This document shows positions 1 to 6,068 of a DNA stretch of 6,864 nucleotides, piece by piece; position 1 is the stretch's first letter; every line of letters begins with the position of its first letter. Where the stretch lies: contig QBMP01000219.1 of assembly GCA_003242115.1 (NCBI GenBank), positions 619-7,482 of the forward strand. The letters run 5' to 3'. The translations under genes and the position numbers were made by a program. This DNA is from Phormidesmis priestleyi. GTDB lineage: Bacteria > Cyanobacteriota > Cyanobacteriia > Phormidesmidales > Phormidesmidaceae. The notes under the pieces are model-generated. The model saw nothing but the letters and a program-made list of their open reading frames with translations. It was not told the DNA's origin and made no database searches.

Positions 1-1783
1 CAGCAGGTAGGCTCGACGGCGCAGTCCCATCGGGCTCAATCCCTTCTAAAACCACCAGTGACTCTAAGATTTTCTTTACTAAAGGGGCCGCGACCGTGCC
101 GCCGTAAGAATTTTCGCCCTGCGGCTCATCGACGACGACCAGCACTACATAATGGGGATCGCTAACGGGTGCAATGCCGACAAAGCTGGTAATCCGCTGA
201 TTGCCGTATGAGCCGTATTCGGTGGCTTTTTGCGCTGTCCCCGTTTTTCCGGCAATTTGATAGCCGTCTATTTTAGAAGCTGAGCCGGTGCCATCATCGA
301 CGACGGCTTTCATCATGTTCAACACTTCGCCTGTCGTTTCAGGCGAAAAAAGTTGCCGAGGAGCCTCAAGATCCGGCGTCCAAGTGAGTTCCTTGTCGGT
401 ATTTATTAAACCGCGAACGACATGCGGAGTGACTAGCTTGCCGCCGTTAGCCAGCGTGGCATGGAGCTGAACTAGCTGTATGGGCGTGAGCGAAAAGCCT
501 TGGCCAAATGCGGTAGTTGCGGCTTCAATGGGGCCATCGACAAACTGCTGACGCGTTTTGATTTGACCGACCGCTTCACCGGGTAAATCAATGCCAGTGG
601 GCTTGCCGAGGCCGAGTTTTTCTAGCCAGTCGTAATAGGTGCTGCGCTGTAATCTCTGCATGATATGCACCATGCCAACGTTGCTGGAGTAGCGCAATAC
701 GTCGGTAATCGAAAGCGTGCCTCTGCCGCCGCCGCTAGAAAAATCAACGTTTTGAATGGGCCATTCGCCGACAAAAATCTGGCCTTCGTCGTAGACGGTA
801 TCGTTGGGATCAATGCTGTTATTTTCTAGGGCGATCGCCACATTAATCGGCTTAAACGTCGATCCCGGCTCATAGAGATCGCTGACCGCCCAGTTTTTGA
901 AGTACTCAATGTTGGCATCGAAGTACTTGTTGGGATCGTACGTAGGCGCAACTGCCAGCGTCAAAATTGCGCCCGTGCGACTATCCATTACAATCGCGGT
1001 GCCGCGCTTAGCGCCAAATTTGCTAACCGTTATGGCCAAATTTTCTTGGGCAATTCGCTGTAACCGACTGTCAAGCGTGAGCTGAAGCTGAGAATCATCA
1101 CGGGTGACCTGCTGCAAAGGCATAGCCTCTCCCGCCTTGGGATCGTCATATTTGAGTTTGTCTTGCAGATCTAGCTCGATTCCACCGCCCGGTGAGCCGT
1201 CAAGATCAACATAGCCGGTTACCTGGGAAAACAAATCGCCCTGCGGATAAAACCGCTTTGGCGATGCCACTAATTCCAGCCCATCCAATCGCAGTGACTT
1301 TAGCCGCTTGGCCGTTTCCTCAGAGATATCTGTGCCGACCTCAATGCCGCTTTCCTGCTGAGCAAATAGCTTAGAGAGATCTTTGGGAGCTCGCTCCAGC
1401 ACAGGGCTCAACATCTGAGCCACTTCTTTGTTCGTTTTTTTGAACAGCATGGGGTGTACAAACAGGGTGTACACCACTTGATCCATCGCGATCACGTTGC
1501 CCTGAAGATCGACAATCTGTCGCCGAGAGATCTGAGGCGTGGCTTGAATGGCCTGCTGCTCTTTGGCCATCGTATGAAGATCGTCACCGATGGCAAGCTG
1601 TAGGTAGGCTAGGCGAATGCTGACTGCAATCATGCCTGCCAATAGCAGCAGCCATACGCTAATCAGGCGTAGCCTGGGCGAATCGGTGAGAGCGGCCTCA
1701 GCATAAAGGGGCCTTGCCCTGGATTGAGGCGCGGTCGGTAAGGGCTTGTGACGGCGCGATCGCGAACGAGTATGTGCAGCCAT
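1..1783 (-). CDS. ftsI: FtsI/PBP2-type peptidoglycan D,D-transpeptidase (septal penicillin-binding protein), 3' end cut by window edge
   Basis: This is a class B penicillin-binding protein, which cross-links peptidoglycan stem peptides in the periplasm; the FtsI branch acts at the division septum. I translated it from the ATG at 1781-1783, and about 594 residues are visible without a stop. A basic N-terminus (HTRSRSRRHKP) precedes one membrane anchor at about residues 38-60. The dimerisation domain begins near SRRQIVDLQGNVIAMD, a diverged form of the family RGxIxDRxG motif. The transpeptidase domain has all three active-site motifs: S308-T-F-K311, S366-S-N368 and K513-T-G515. No PASTA repeats are visible before the edge; the family is usually around 600 residues, so only a few should be missing. 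The minus strand has AAAAAGG four bases before the ATG, a good ribosome-binding site. It lies 22 bases after the FtsL-like gene, so the two are probably cotranscribed. An elongation-type PBP2 is possible, but the FtsL-like neighbour favours FtsI. Confidence 0.93.
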   Translation of the reverse strand, partial: MAAHTRSRSRRHKPLPTAPQSRARPLYAEAALTDSPRLRLISVWLLLLAGMIAVSIRLAYLQLAIGDDLHTMAKEQQAIQATPQISRRQIVDLQGNVIAMDQVVYTLFVHPMLFKKTNKEVAQMLSPVLERAPKDLSKLFAQQESGIEVGTDISEETAKRLKSLRLDGLELVASPKRFYPQGDLFSQVTGYVDLDGSPGGGIELDLQDKLKYDDPKAGEAMPLQQVTRDDSQLQLTLDSRLQRIAQENLAITVSKFGAKRGTAIVMDSRTGAILTLAVAPTYDPNKYFDANIEYFKNWAVSDLYEPGSTFKPINVAIALENNSIDPNDTVYDEGQIFVGEWPIQNVDFSSGGGRGTLSITDVLRYSSNVGMVHIMQRLQRSTYYDWLEKLGLGKPTGIDLPGEAVGQIKTRQQFVDGPIEAATTAFGQGFSLTPIQLVQLHATLANGGKLVTPHVVRGLINTDKELTWTPDLEAPRQLFSPETTGEVLNMMKAVVDDGTGSASKIDGYQIAGKTGTAQKATEYGSYGNQRITSFVGIAPVSDPHYVVLVVVDEPQGENSYGGTVAAPLVKKILESLVVLEGIEPDGTAPSSLPA

Positions 1784-1791
1784 ATGACCTT

Positions 1792-1816
1792 TTTAGTATC
1801 CCAATTTAGTATCCCA
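1792..1816. repeat. 12-base direct repeat (period 13) across the FtsL-like stop and ftsI leader
   Basis: TTTAGTATCCCA occurs at 1792-1803 and again at 1805-1816, separated by one base. On the minus strand each copy reads TGGGATACTAAA. The upstream copy supplies the final Gly-Tyr codons and the TAA stop (1806-1808) of the FtsL-like gene. The second copy fills the short gap, and its flank forms the AAAAAGG ribosome-binding site of ftsI. Confidence 0.85.
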
Positions 1817-2381
1817 TCGGGCGATCGCGCTCTTCTTTGGGCGCTGAGTTGGGCGTTGAGTTGGGCGCTGAGTTGACCTCAGCTAATGGCCGAGTGGGCG
1901 CGGGCTTCAAAAACAGTACATCGCCTGCTTTGTAAGGCGTTAGCCCCGATCCCGGCTGAGCGGCTTGCTCGGCTAGACTTTCCTTAATGGCTTCGTTTGC
2001 AGCCGTCATCTGCTGCGATTCGCCCTGTAGCTGGTCGATTTGAGTCAGCGCATATTCAGTAGATTTGTCCACATAGACCGTAGAACCGTACACGGCTAGC
2101 GCGCTCGTAGCTAGCAGGCAAGTGATCGCCGTTGAGCCTTGCTGCAAGCGCGTTAGCAGCTTAATGGCAAAGGGTAGCTTCGGCTGTTTTGGCAGTGATA
2201 GCGGCACCGCGCCGACTCGCACCGATGTTCCCAACCGCAGTGGCACTACTTTTTGTGGGGAAGCTGTGGCCCTGAGAGCAGGCGAATGGGGCGAATTGAG
2301 CCTAGCGTGATCGAGATTCACTCGCGCAGCTGGGCGCTGGGTAGATTTGACGAGAGGGTCGAGTTCAGTAGCGAAGACCAT
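1806..2381 (-). CDS. FtsL-like single-pass membrane protein upstream of ftsI (hypothetical)
   Basis: This 191-residue protein has no enzyme motif. The visible layout is a basic, proline-containing cytoplasmic N-terminus (1-80), one membrane segment at about 83-103 (AITCLLATSALAVYG), a Gln/Glu-rich helical stretch at about 104-140 (ALTQIDQLQGESQQMTAANE) likely to form a coiled coil, and a proline/asparagine-rich tail with the repeats NSAP-NSTP-NSAP. A short cytoplasmic part, one membrane helix and an external coiled coil is the plan of FtsL, which with FtsB and FtsQ controls FtsW-FtsI at the divisome. In many bacteria ftsL lies directly before ftsI, as this gene does, 22 bases away. The FtsL assignment is inferred from architecture and position; the N-terminus is longer than in E. 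coli FtsL. The ATG at 2379-2381 has no clear ribosome-binding site, and I found no better start. It is a real gene with good probability, but its function is unproven. Confidence 0.75.
   Translation of the reverse strand: MVFATELDPLVKSTQRPAARVNLDHARLNSPHSPALRATASPQKVVPLRLGTSVRVGAVPLSLPKQPKLPFAIKLLTRLQQGSTAITCLLATSALAVYGSTVYVDKSTEYALTQIDQLQGESQQMTAANEAIKESLAEQAAQPGSGLTPYKAGDVLFLKPAPTRPLAEVNSAPNSTPNSAPKEERDRPMGY
1838..1873. repeat. Three 12-base tandem units in the tail of the FtsL-like gene
   Basis: TGGGCGCTGAGT, TGGGCGTTGAGT and TGGGCGCTGAGT lie end to end at 1838-1849, 1850-1861 and 1862-1873. The units are in frame and encode the four-residue repeats NSAP, NSTP and NSAP on the minus strand. 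The near identity of the DNA, beyond what the protein requires, suggests recent slippage expansion in a disordered tail. Confidence 0.85.
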
Positions 2382-2636
2382 GCGATTGTATTAAAAGTTA
2401 AGAATGATGCCATTGATTTACGCAGTGCCTTGTCCCGTTGATTGCTCGGCGCTTTTAGCTTGGTGTTGCACTGCTGTGAATCAAATTACGCGCATACTAC
2501 CTTGCTAACGGAAGAAGAACAAGCCAAATACCAGAAAAACTTCAGACTTTTGGCTCGCTTCTCGAAGCAGTTCAGTATGAATACAGGGGCTTTAAGCGAG
2601 TTAAGGCGAACTTGAGCTTGGGCGTAATCTGCTACC

Positions 2637-2691
2637 GTGAAGCAGATGTGAAACGAATGTGAAGCGACTGTAAAGCGGATACGAGGCGGTT
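2637..2691. repeat. Array of five degenerate 11-base tandem units
   Basis: Read on the plus strand the units are GTGAAGCAGAT, GTGAAACGAAT, GTGAAGCGACT, GTAAAGCGGAT and ACGAGGCGGTT, end to end. The first four fit the consensus GTGAAGCGGAT with one to three changes each, and the fifth is weaker. The spacing is about one helical turn, so each core faces the same side of the DNA. It lies 256-310 bases upstream of the FtsL-like start and beyond the ilvB terminator. OmpR/PhoB-family regulators bind direct repeats of about this period, so an operator is possible; no regulator is identified. Confidence 0.7.
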
Positions 2692-2714
2692 ATCCCAATT
2701 TTCCCAGTACCGCT

Positions 2715-2752
2715 AAAAATTAGCCAAGCGTCCGCAAATACAGACGCTTGGC
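2715..2752 (-). terminator. Rho-independent terminator of ilvB
   Basis: A perfect 10-base inverted repeat, GCCAAGCGTC (2723-2732) and GACGCTTGGC (2743-2752), encloses a 10-base loop. On the minus strand the stem is followed by TAATTTTT, giving the U-rich tract. It begins 59 bases after the ilvB stop and separates ilvB from the division genes. There is no matching T tract on the plus-strand side, so it works in one direction. Confidence 0.88.
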
Positions 2753-2811
2753 GATCTAGATATCGCTGACGTATGGCCGAGCTTAAGAATTGAGCTTAAG
2801 CAGAAAAGCCT

Positions 2812-4590
2812 TTAAACACTTGGCCTGAGCTTATCTGCGGGTAGACCCACCATGTCAGCATTGCTTTTACCGGGTGGAATCATCGGGTAGCAGTTTTCGT
2901 CGCGGCGCACGCGCACATCCATCAGCACAGGGCCGTCGTGCGCTAGCATTTCAGCGATCGCAACTGCTAACTCATTCGGATCATTCACCACCATGCCCCT
3001 GATCCCGAAGGCTTTGGCCAGCAGTTCAAAGTCAGGCATCCCCACCTCCATATTAGAAGACGAGTAGCGCTCCCCAAAAAAGCTCTGCTGCCACTGCCGC
3101 ACCATTCCCTGCCAGCCATTGTTCAAAATCACGGTTTTGACCTTGAGGTTGTACTGAGCCAAGGTCGCCAACTCTTGCAGATTCATTTGAAAGCTAGCAT
3201 CTCCACTGATGCAAATCACCTGCTCATCCGGCAGCGCCGTCTGTGCGCCCATTGCCGCTGGTAGGCCAAAGCCCATCGTGCCTAGCCCCGCGCTCGAAAT
3301 CCACTGCCGAGGCCCATTTTTCAAAAACTGCGCCGACCACATTTGATGCTGGCCCACATCGGTGGTGTAGTAGGCATTAGGAGCCTGCTGAGTGAGTTCC
3401 ACAACGACGGACTGGGGCGAAATTTCATCGGCGTAGATCGGCGCATGTAGGGGAAAATCTTGTTTCCAGGTGTCGATTTGATCGCGCCAAGCCTGAGTTT
3501 TTTGCCCGTCCGGCGCGACCGGAGTCACTGCGGGATCGCTCAAGCGGGCCAACAGCTTTTCTAAGACCACTTTCACATCGCCCACAATCGGCACTTCGGG
3601 CAGCCGGTTTTTGCCTACTTCTGCCGGGTCAATGTCAATGTGAATCACCTTGGCACGACTGGCAAATTCATCGAGCTTGCCGGTGACGCGATCATCAAAT
3701 CTGGCCCCAATCGCGACCAGTAAATCGCACTGACTCACCGCAAAGTTGGCATAGGCGGTGCCGTGCATTCCCAGCATTCCTACCGCTAGTGGATGGTGCT
3801 CATTGACGGAACCTTTGCCCATGAGCGTGGTGGTCATCGGGGCAGAAAACGCTTCCGCTAGCGCCTGTAATTCCGCAGGGGCACCGGCGGCAAGGGCTCC
3901 ACCGCCGATGTAAAGCAAGGGGCGCTCGGCTGCTCGTAGCAGGGCGATTGCGGCATCTATTTGATAGACATCGCCCGATGTCTGCGGCGCATAGCCGGGG
4001 ATCGTTACATCGCCCGGTTCTACTGGAATATAGTCGATTTCTTCGAGCCCTACGTCTTTGGGCACATCAATCAAAACTGGCCCTGGGCGACCCGTTTTAG
4101 CAATATAAAAAGCTTCGGCTACAATTTGCGCCATCTGGTTGGGATCGCGCACCACATAAGAATGCTTGACGATTGGCAGTGTAATTCCGTGAATGTCAGT
4201 TTCTTGAAAGGCATCGGTACCAATGGCAGCGCGGCTCACCTGACCTGTTACTATCACCATCGGAATGGAGTCCATCTGGGCGGTGGCGATGCCGGTGACG
4301 AGGTTGGTGGCTCCTGGCCCTGACGTCGCAAAGCATACGCCTACTTTCCCTGTGGCTCTAGCGTAGCCATCGGCAGCGTGGGCAGCGCCTTGCTCGTGAC
4401 GTACCAAAAAGTGTTTCAGCAAGCCTTTTTGCTCAGCGTTATACACTTCGTCATAAATGGGCAAAATCGCGCCACCGGGATAGCCAAAAATATGCTCGAC
4501 GCCGTGCCGTACCAAGCTATCAATCAGCGCATAAGCGCCGCTGACTCGCTGTGTCGCTGTTGAGGGCTTGAGGGTAATGGAAGAAACCAT
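2812..4590 (-). CDS. ilvB: Acetolactate synthase (acetohydroxyacid synthase) large, catalytic subunit
   Basis: This cytoplasmic enzyme condenses two pyruvates, or pyruvate with 2-oxobutyrate, to the acetohydroxyacids that begin valine/leucine and isoleucine synthesis; it needs thiamine diphosphate, Mg2+ and FAD. All three domains of the 592-residue family are present. The N-terminal pyrimidine-binding domain has [13 protein letters not shown] (about 35-47), the catalytic glutamate E66 in [14 protein letters not shown], and [10 protein letters not shown]. The central FAD domain has [15 protein letters not shown] (about 295-309). The C-terminal diphosphate domain has GDASFQMN (463-470) through N490-N491, the usual GDG...NN metal-binding motif with alanine in place of the second glycine. 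The length is normal for the family. The regulatory small subunit (ilvH/ilvN) is not in the window. The ATG at 4588-4590 fits the family N-terminus but has no obvious ribosome-binding site. The gene ends in its own terminator, so it is probably the last gene of its unit. Related TPP enzymes such as pyruvate oxidase are much less likely. Confidence 0.97.
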   Translation of the reverse strand: MVSSITLKPSTATQRVSGAYALIDSLVRHGVEHIFGYPGGAILPIYDEVYNAEQKGLLKHFLVRHEQGAAHAADGYARATGKVGVCFATSGPGATNLVTGIATAQMDSIPMVIVTGQVSRAAIGTDAFQETDIHGITLPIVKHSYVVRDPNQMAQIVAEAFYIAKTGRPGPVLIDVPKDVGLEEIDYIPVEPGDVTIPGYAPQTSGDVYQIDAAIALLRAAERPLLYIGGGALAAGAPAELQALAEAFSAPMTTTLMGKGSVNEHHPLAVGMLGMHGTAYANFAVSQCDLLVAIGARFDDRVTGKLDEFASRAKVIHIDIDPAEVGKNRLPEVPIVGDVKVVLEKLLARLSDPAVTPVAPDGQKTQAWRDQIDTWKQDFPLHAPIYADEISPQSVVVELTQQAPNAYYTTDVGQHQMWSAQFLKNGPRQWISSAGLGTMGFGLPAAMGAQTALPDEQVICISGDASFQMNLQELATLAQYNLKVKTVILNNGWQGMVRQWQQSFFGERYSSSNMEVGMPDFELLAKAFGIRGMVVNDPNELAVAIAEMLAHDGPVLMDVRVRRDENCYPMIPPGKSNADMVGLPADKLRPSV

Positions 4591-4684
4591 AGGAAAAAAT
4601 AGGGTAGTAAAACGCTGCCTAAAAAATAAAATGCTGCCTGAATGCGCTGCCTGAATCGCTGATTCAATTCAAGTGTAAATTGTA
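4591..4684 (-). promoter_or_regulatory. Possible ilvB promoter and leader with short repeats
   Basis: A TACAAT hexamer on the minus strand (4679-4684) could be a -10 box about 90 bases before the ilvB ATG; the base distribution upstream of it gives no convincing -35. The leader holds GCTGCCT three times (4614-4620, 4633-4639, 4646-4652, plus-strand reading), two of them inside near-identical 13-base tandem units at 4631-4643 and 4644-4656. It also holds a small hairpin, TGAATC-GCT-GATTCA (4652-4666). I see no short leader peptide with a start codon and a run of Ile/Val/Leu codons followed by a terminator, so classical attenuation is not supported. Confidence 0.3.
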
Positions 4685-4770
4685 GCCAAATTAACAACAA
4701 GATTTTCTATTCTGCTTTGTCAGAGAAAAAGAATAATGCCGAATAATACCGGCGATCGCACTGCACCCGA

Positions 4771-5403
4771 TCAACTCCAGCTTTTGGGAGTGAGCTTTGC
4801 CTGCTCTAGCTGAAGCTGCTGGCTGACAAAATCAGCGGCTGTGATCGGCTGCGATTGCACGGTTGGCCTGAGATCTAGCCATCCGCTGCCCTGCTGACTG
4901 ATGACTTTTTGGCCCATGACCGCTGCTGGCGAGCCCCAAAGCTGAAGATGATCGACGCCGGGATCAGCATAAAAGTTTACCTTGCCTGCGCCCAAAGGGA
5001 GGCTGCTCCAGTGGGTAAAGCTGTCGTGACTAAGGCGGCATACGGGCAGCCCGATAATCGGTGTGCCCCAGCCATCTACTGCAAAGAATTGAGCGACTTT
5101 GCCGCCTTGCTGCTGCCATAGGTAAAGCGCTCCGGTAAGGCCAACCACGCCTGCACTGAAGCCAATGGCGATCAGCGGCGCTTTTGACACCTTTGTAGGC
5201 TGCGAATCTTTTGTCGCTGTAGAGGGAGAGCCGAAGGTTTGAATCAGCCAGTTGAAAATGGCGATCGCATCAATCGGTAGCGCGGTGGCGATATGAGGTT
5301 GGGTAAAGGGAGGAAGCGATCGCACCCATCCATCTGTCAGCGCTGCCGGATGGAACCCTGGGCAGATAGCCACAGCTAGTTTAGGCAAAGCGACATCTCC
5401 CAT
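4771..5403 (-). CDS. Hypothetical protein, possibly alpha/beta-hydrolase-like
   Basis: This 210-residue protein I do not recognise with certainty. It opens with a strand-like segment followed by PGFHPA (about 10-20), then has IAIGFSAGVVGL (78-89), a strand-turn-helix containing the GxSxG nucleophile-elbow pattern G81-F-S83-A-G85. A later segment, VNFYADPGVDHLQLWG (about 142-157), offers D147 or D151 and H152 as acid and histidine for a triad. That order (Ser, Asp, His) fits a small alpha/beta hydrolase, but the substrate cannot be told. A linker rich in Ser/Thr/Lys (about 59-75) interrupts the N-terminal half. There is no signal peptide; the helix at 78-95 belongs to the elbow and is probably not a membrane span. 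GAGAGG lies four bases before the ATG, which supports this start. It precedes ilvB by 180 bases on the same strand and diverges from the kinase unit. Confidence 0.8.
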   Translation of the reverse strand: MGDVALPKLAVAICPGFHPAALTDGWVRSLPPFTQPHIATALPIDAIAIFNWLIQTFGSPSTATKDSQPTKVSKAPLIAIGFSAGVVGLTGALYLWQQQGGKVAQFFAVDGWGTPIIGLPVCRLSHDSFTHWSSLPLGAGKVNFYADPGVDHLQLWGSPAAVMGQKVISQQGSGWLDLRPTVQSQPITAADFVSQQLQLEQAKLTPKSWS

Positions 5404-5414
5404 GAGTCCTCTCG

Positions 5415-5440
5415 TAAAGTTCTGAGTTAAAGTTCTGAGT
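5415..5440. repeat. Perfect 13-base tandem duplication upstream of the hydrolase-like gene
   Basis: TAAAGTTCTGAGT occurs at 5415-5427 and immediately again at 5428-5440 with no mismatch. It begins two bases beyond the ribosome-binding site of the minus-strand gene (5408-5413), so it lies in that gene's untranslated leader or promoter. Confidence 0.9.
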
Positions 5441-5466
5441 ATTTTTCTGGTGGTTAGATGCGATCG

Positions 5467-5514
5467 GGTCGCTTTTCAGTATCTGCTTCTAGGTCTGCTT
5501 TCAGGTCTGCTTTT
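5467..5514. repeat. Four degenerate 12-base units in the divergent promoter region
   Basis: Read on the minus strand the units are AAAAGCAGACCT, GAAAGCAGACCT, AGAAGCAGATAC and TGAAAAGCGACC, end to end. The first two are nearly identical and the other two keep the AAGC(A/G)GA or AAAGCGAC core. The array lies between the minus-strand hydrolase-like gene and the plus-strand kinase unit, where operators for either could sit. Its core resembles that of the array at 2637-2691. Confidence 0.65.
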
Positions 5515-5655
5515 CGATAGCTAATCTCAACTAACGTTCGGTTGGGCTTCGGTTCTACTCATAGCCATGATAAAAGGCTTACCAGTAGGGTGGGAGTAGA
5601 TTATTTTCGCCGATGGTTTAGCGACACAGTGCCATCGTTTTTGCCCCCCAACGCT

Positions 5656-6045
5656 ATGAGTGCAACGGATCAGCTTTTACCTACGATTAGTGCCCTAGTT
5701 GCTTTAGGCGAATTGGCTCTTGATGGCCAATTGGAGTCTTATGGCAGCGACTATGCGAGCGACTGCTCGATTGAGTCAACTGGGTCAATTAGATCAATTG
5801 AGTCAACTGATCCGCTTCTGGGCGATCGCTCTAGTGGCAATTCTGGCGGTAAAACGGTTCGTGATGCGCTGTCGGCTGAGGCTAAGCAACAGCGGGCTGA
5901 ACGAGAGTGGCAAGGGGCGGTGGCAGCGCTCAATCAGTTTTTAATGCAGCACATTCGCCAGCAGCAGAGCGTTCAAAAAAAAGGCTTCTTCAAGTCTAGT
6001 GGCAAATCTGCCCGCAAATCTAGTCCCTCTCGCCGCAAGCGCTAG
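5656..6045 (+). CDS. Hypothetical small basic protein upstream of the histidine kinase
   Basis: I do not recognise this protein. From the ATG at 5656 it has 129 residues. An N-terminal helix (TDQLLPTISALVALGELALDG) is followed by a Ser/Asp/Glu-rich variable stretch with the duplicated peptide SIEST. Next come a helical, Arg/Gln-rich segment (AEAKQQRAEREWQ...ALNQFLMQHIRQQQ) and a strongly basic Lys/Arg/Ser tail. The frame remains open upstream to a TTG at 5542 (38 more residues), with a GTG at 5590 also possible. I prefer 5656 because it is an ATG and the protein from there begins with a regular helix, but no start has a clear ribosome-binding site. The basic tail could bind nucleic acid or an acidic partner; that is inference. 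The kinase start follows 23 bases after the stop, so the two are probably cotranscribed. There are no membrane segments. Confidence 0.7.
   Translation: MSATDQLLPTISALVALGELALDGQLESYGSDYASDCSIESTGSIRSIESTDPLLGDRSSGNSGGKTVRDALSAEAKQQRAEREWQGAVAALNQFLMQHIRQQQSVQKKGFFKSSGKSARKSSPSRRKR
5770..5809. repeat. In-frame 13-base direct repeat encoding SIEST
   Basis: ATTGAGTCAACTG occurs at 5770-5782 and 5797-5809, 27 bases (nine codons) apart, with related GGTCAATTAGATCAATTG between them. It encodes the repeated peptide SIEST in a low-complexity acidic stretch of the small basic protein. Confidence 0.8.
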
Positions 6046-6068
6046 TACTTTGTGGGCCAGTTCCTTTA

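Larger units (their letters stand above)
2382..2811. other. 430-base intergenic region between ilvB and the FtsL-like/ftsI unit
   Basis: From the ilvB side it holds a 9-base direct repeat (GAGCTTAAG at 2779-2787 and 2792-2800), the ilvB terminator (2715-2752) and an 11-base-period array (2637-2691). The remaining part, up to the FtsL-like start at 2381, should contain the promoter of the division unit, but I see no convincing -35/-10 pair. A TACAAT on the minus strand (2385-2390) is too close to the ATG to serve a normal leader. A short plus-strand frame, open from 2442 to its stop at 2613-2615, reads like protein near its end but lacks a supported start. No tRNA or transposon end is visible. 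Confidence 0.7.

Noticed and set aside
2385..2390. TACAAT as a -10 box for the FtsL-like/ftsI unit
   Set aside because: It is three bases from the ATG and lacks a -35 partner at the right distance, so it could serve only a leaderless transcript.
2122..2441. Two overlapping plus-strand open frames of about 62 codons
   Set aside because: They lie antisense to the FtsL-like gene and its upstream edge, overlap each other in different frames, and look like composition artefacts.
3961..4323. 120-codon open frame on the plus strand
   Set aside because: It is wholly antisense to the well-supported ilvB coding sequence, and its product has no domain-like pattern; it is a shadow of ilvB codon use.
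4591..4684. Attenuation leader peptide for ilvB
   Set aside because: No short frame with a start codon, a run of branched-chain amino acid codons and a following terminator hairpin could be found.
4672..4700. NtcA-type site (GTA-N8-TAC) near the possible ilvB promoter
   Set aside because: GTA and TAC triplets are present, but none are spaced by eight bases in the required orientation.
4738..4753. Possible terminator after the hydrolase-like gene (GCCG...CGGC hairpin followed by a T-rich stretch on the minus strand)
   Set aside because: The stem is only four base pairs with an eight-base loop, and the T-rich tract is interrupted; too weak to call.
5542..5655. Upstream extension of the small basic protein to a TTG at 5542
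   Set aside because: The frame is open, but the added 38 residues are irregular, no ribosome-binding site precedes the TTG, and the extension would occupy the divergent promoter region; kept only as an alternative start.
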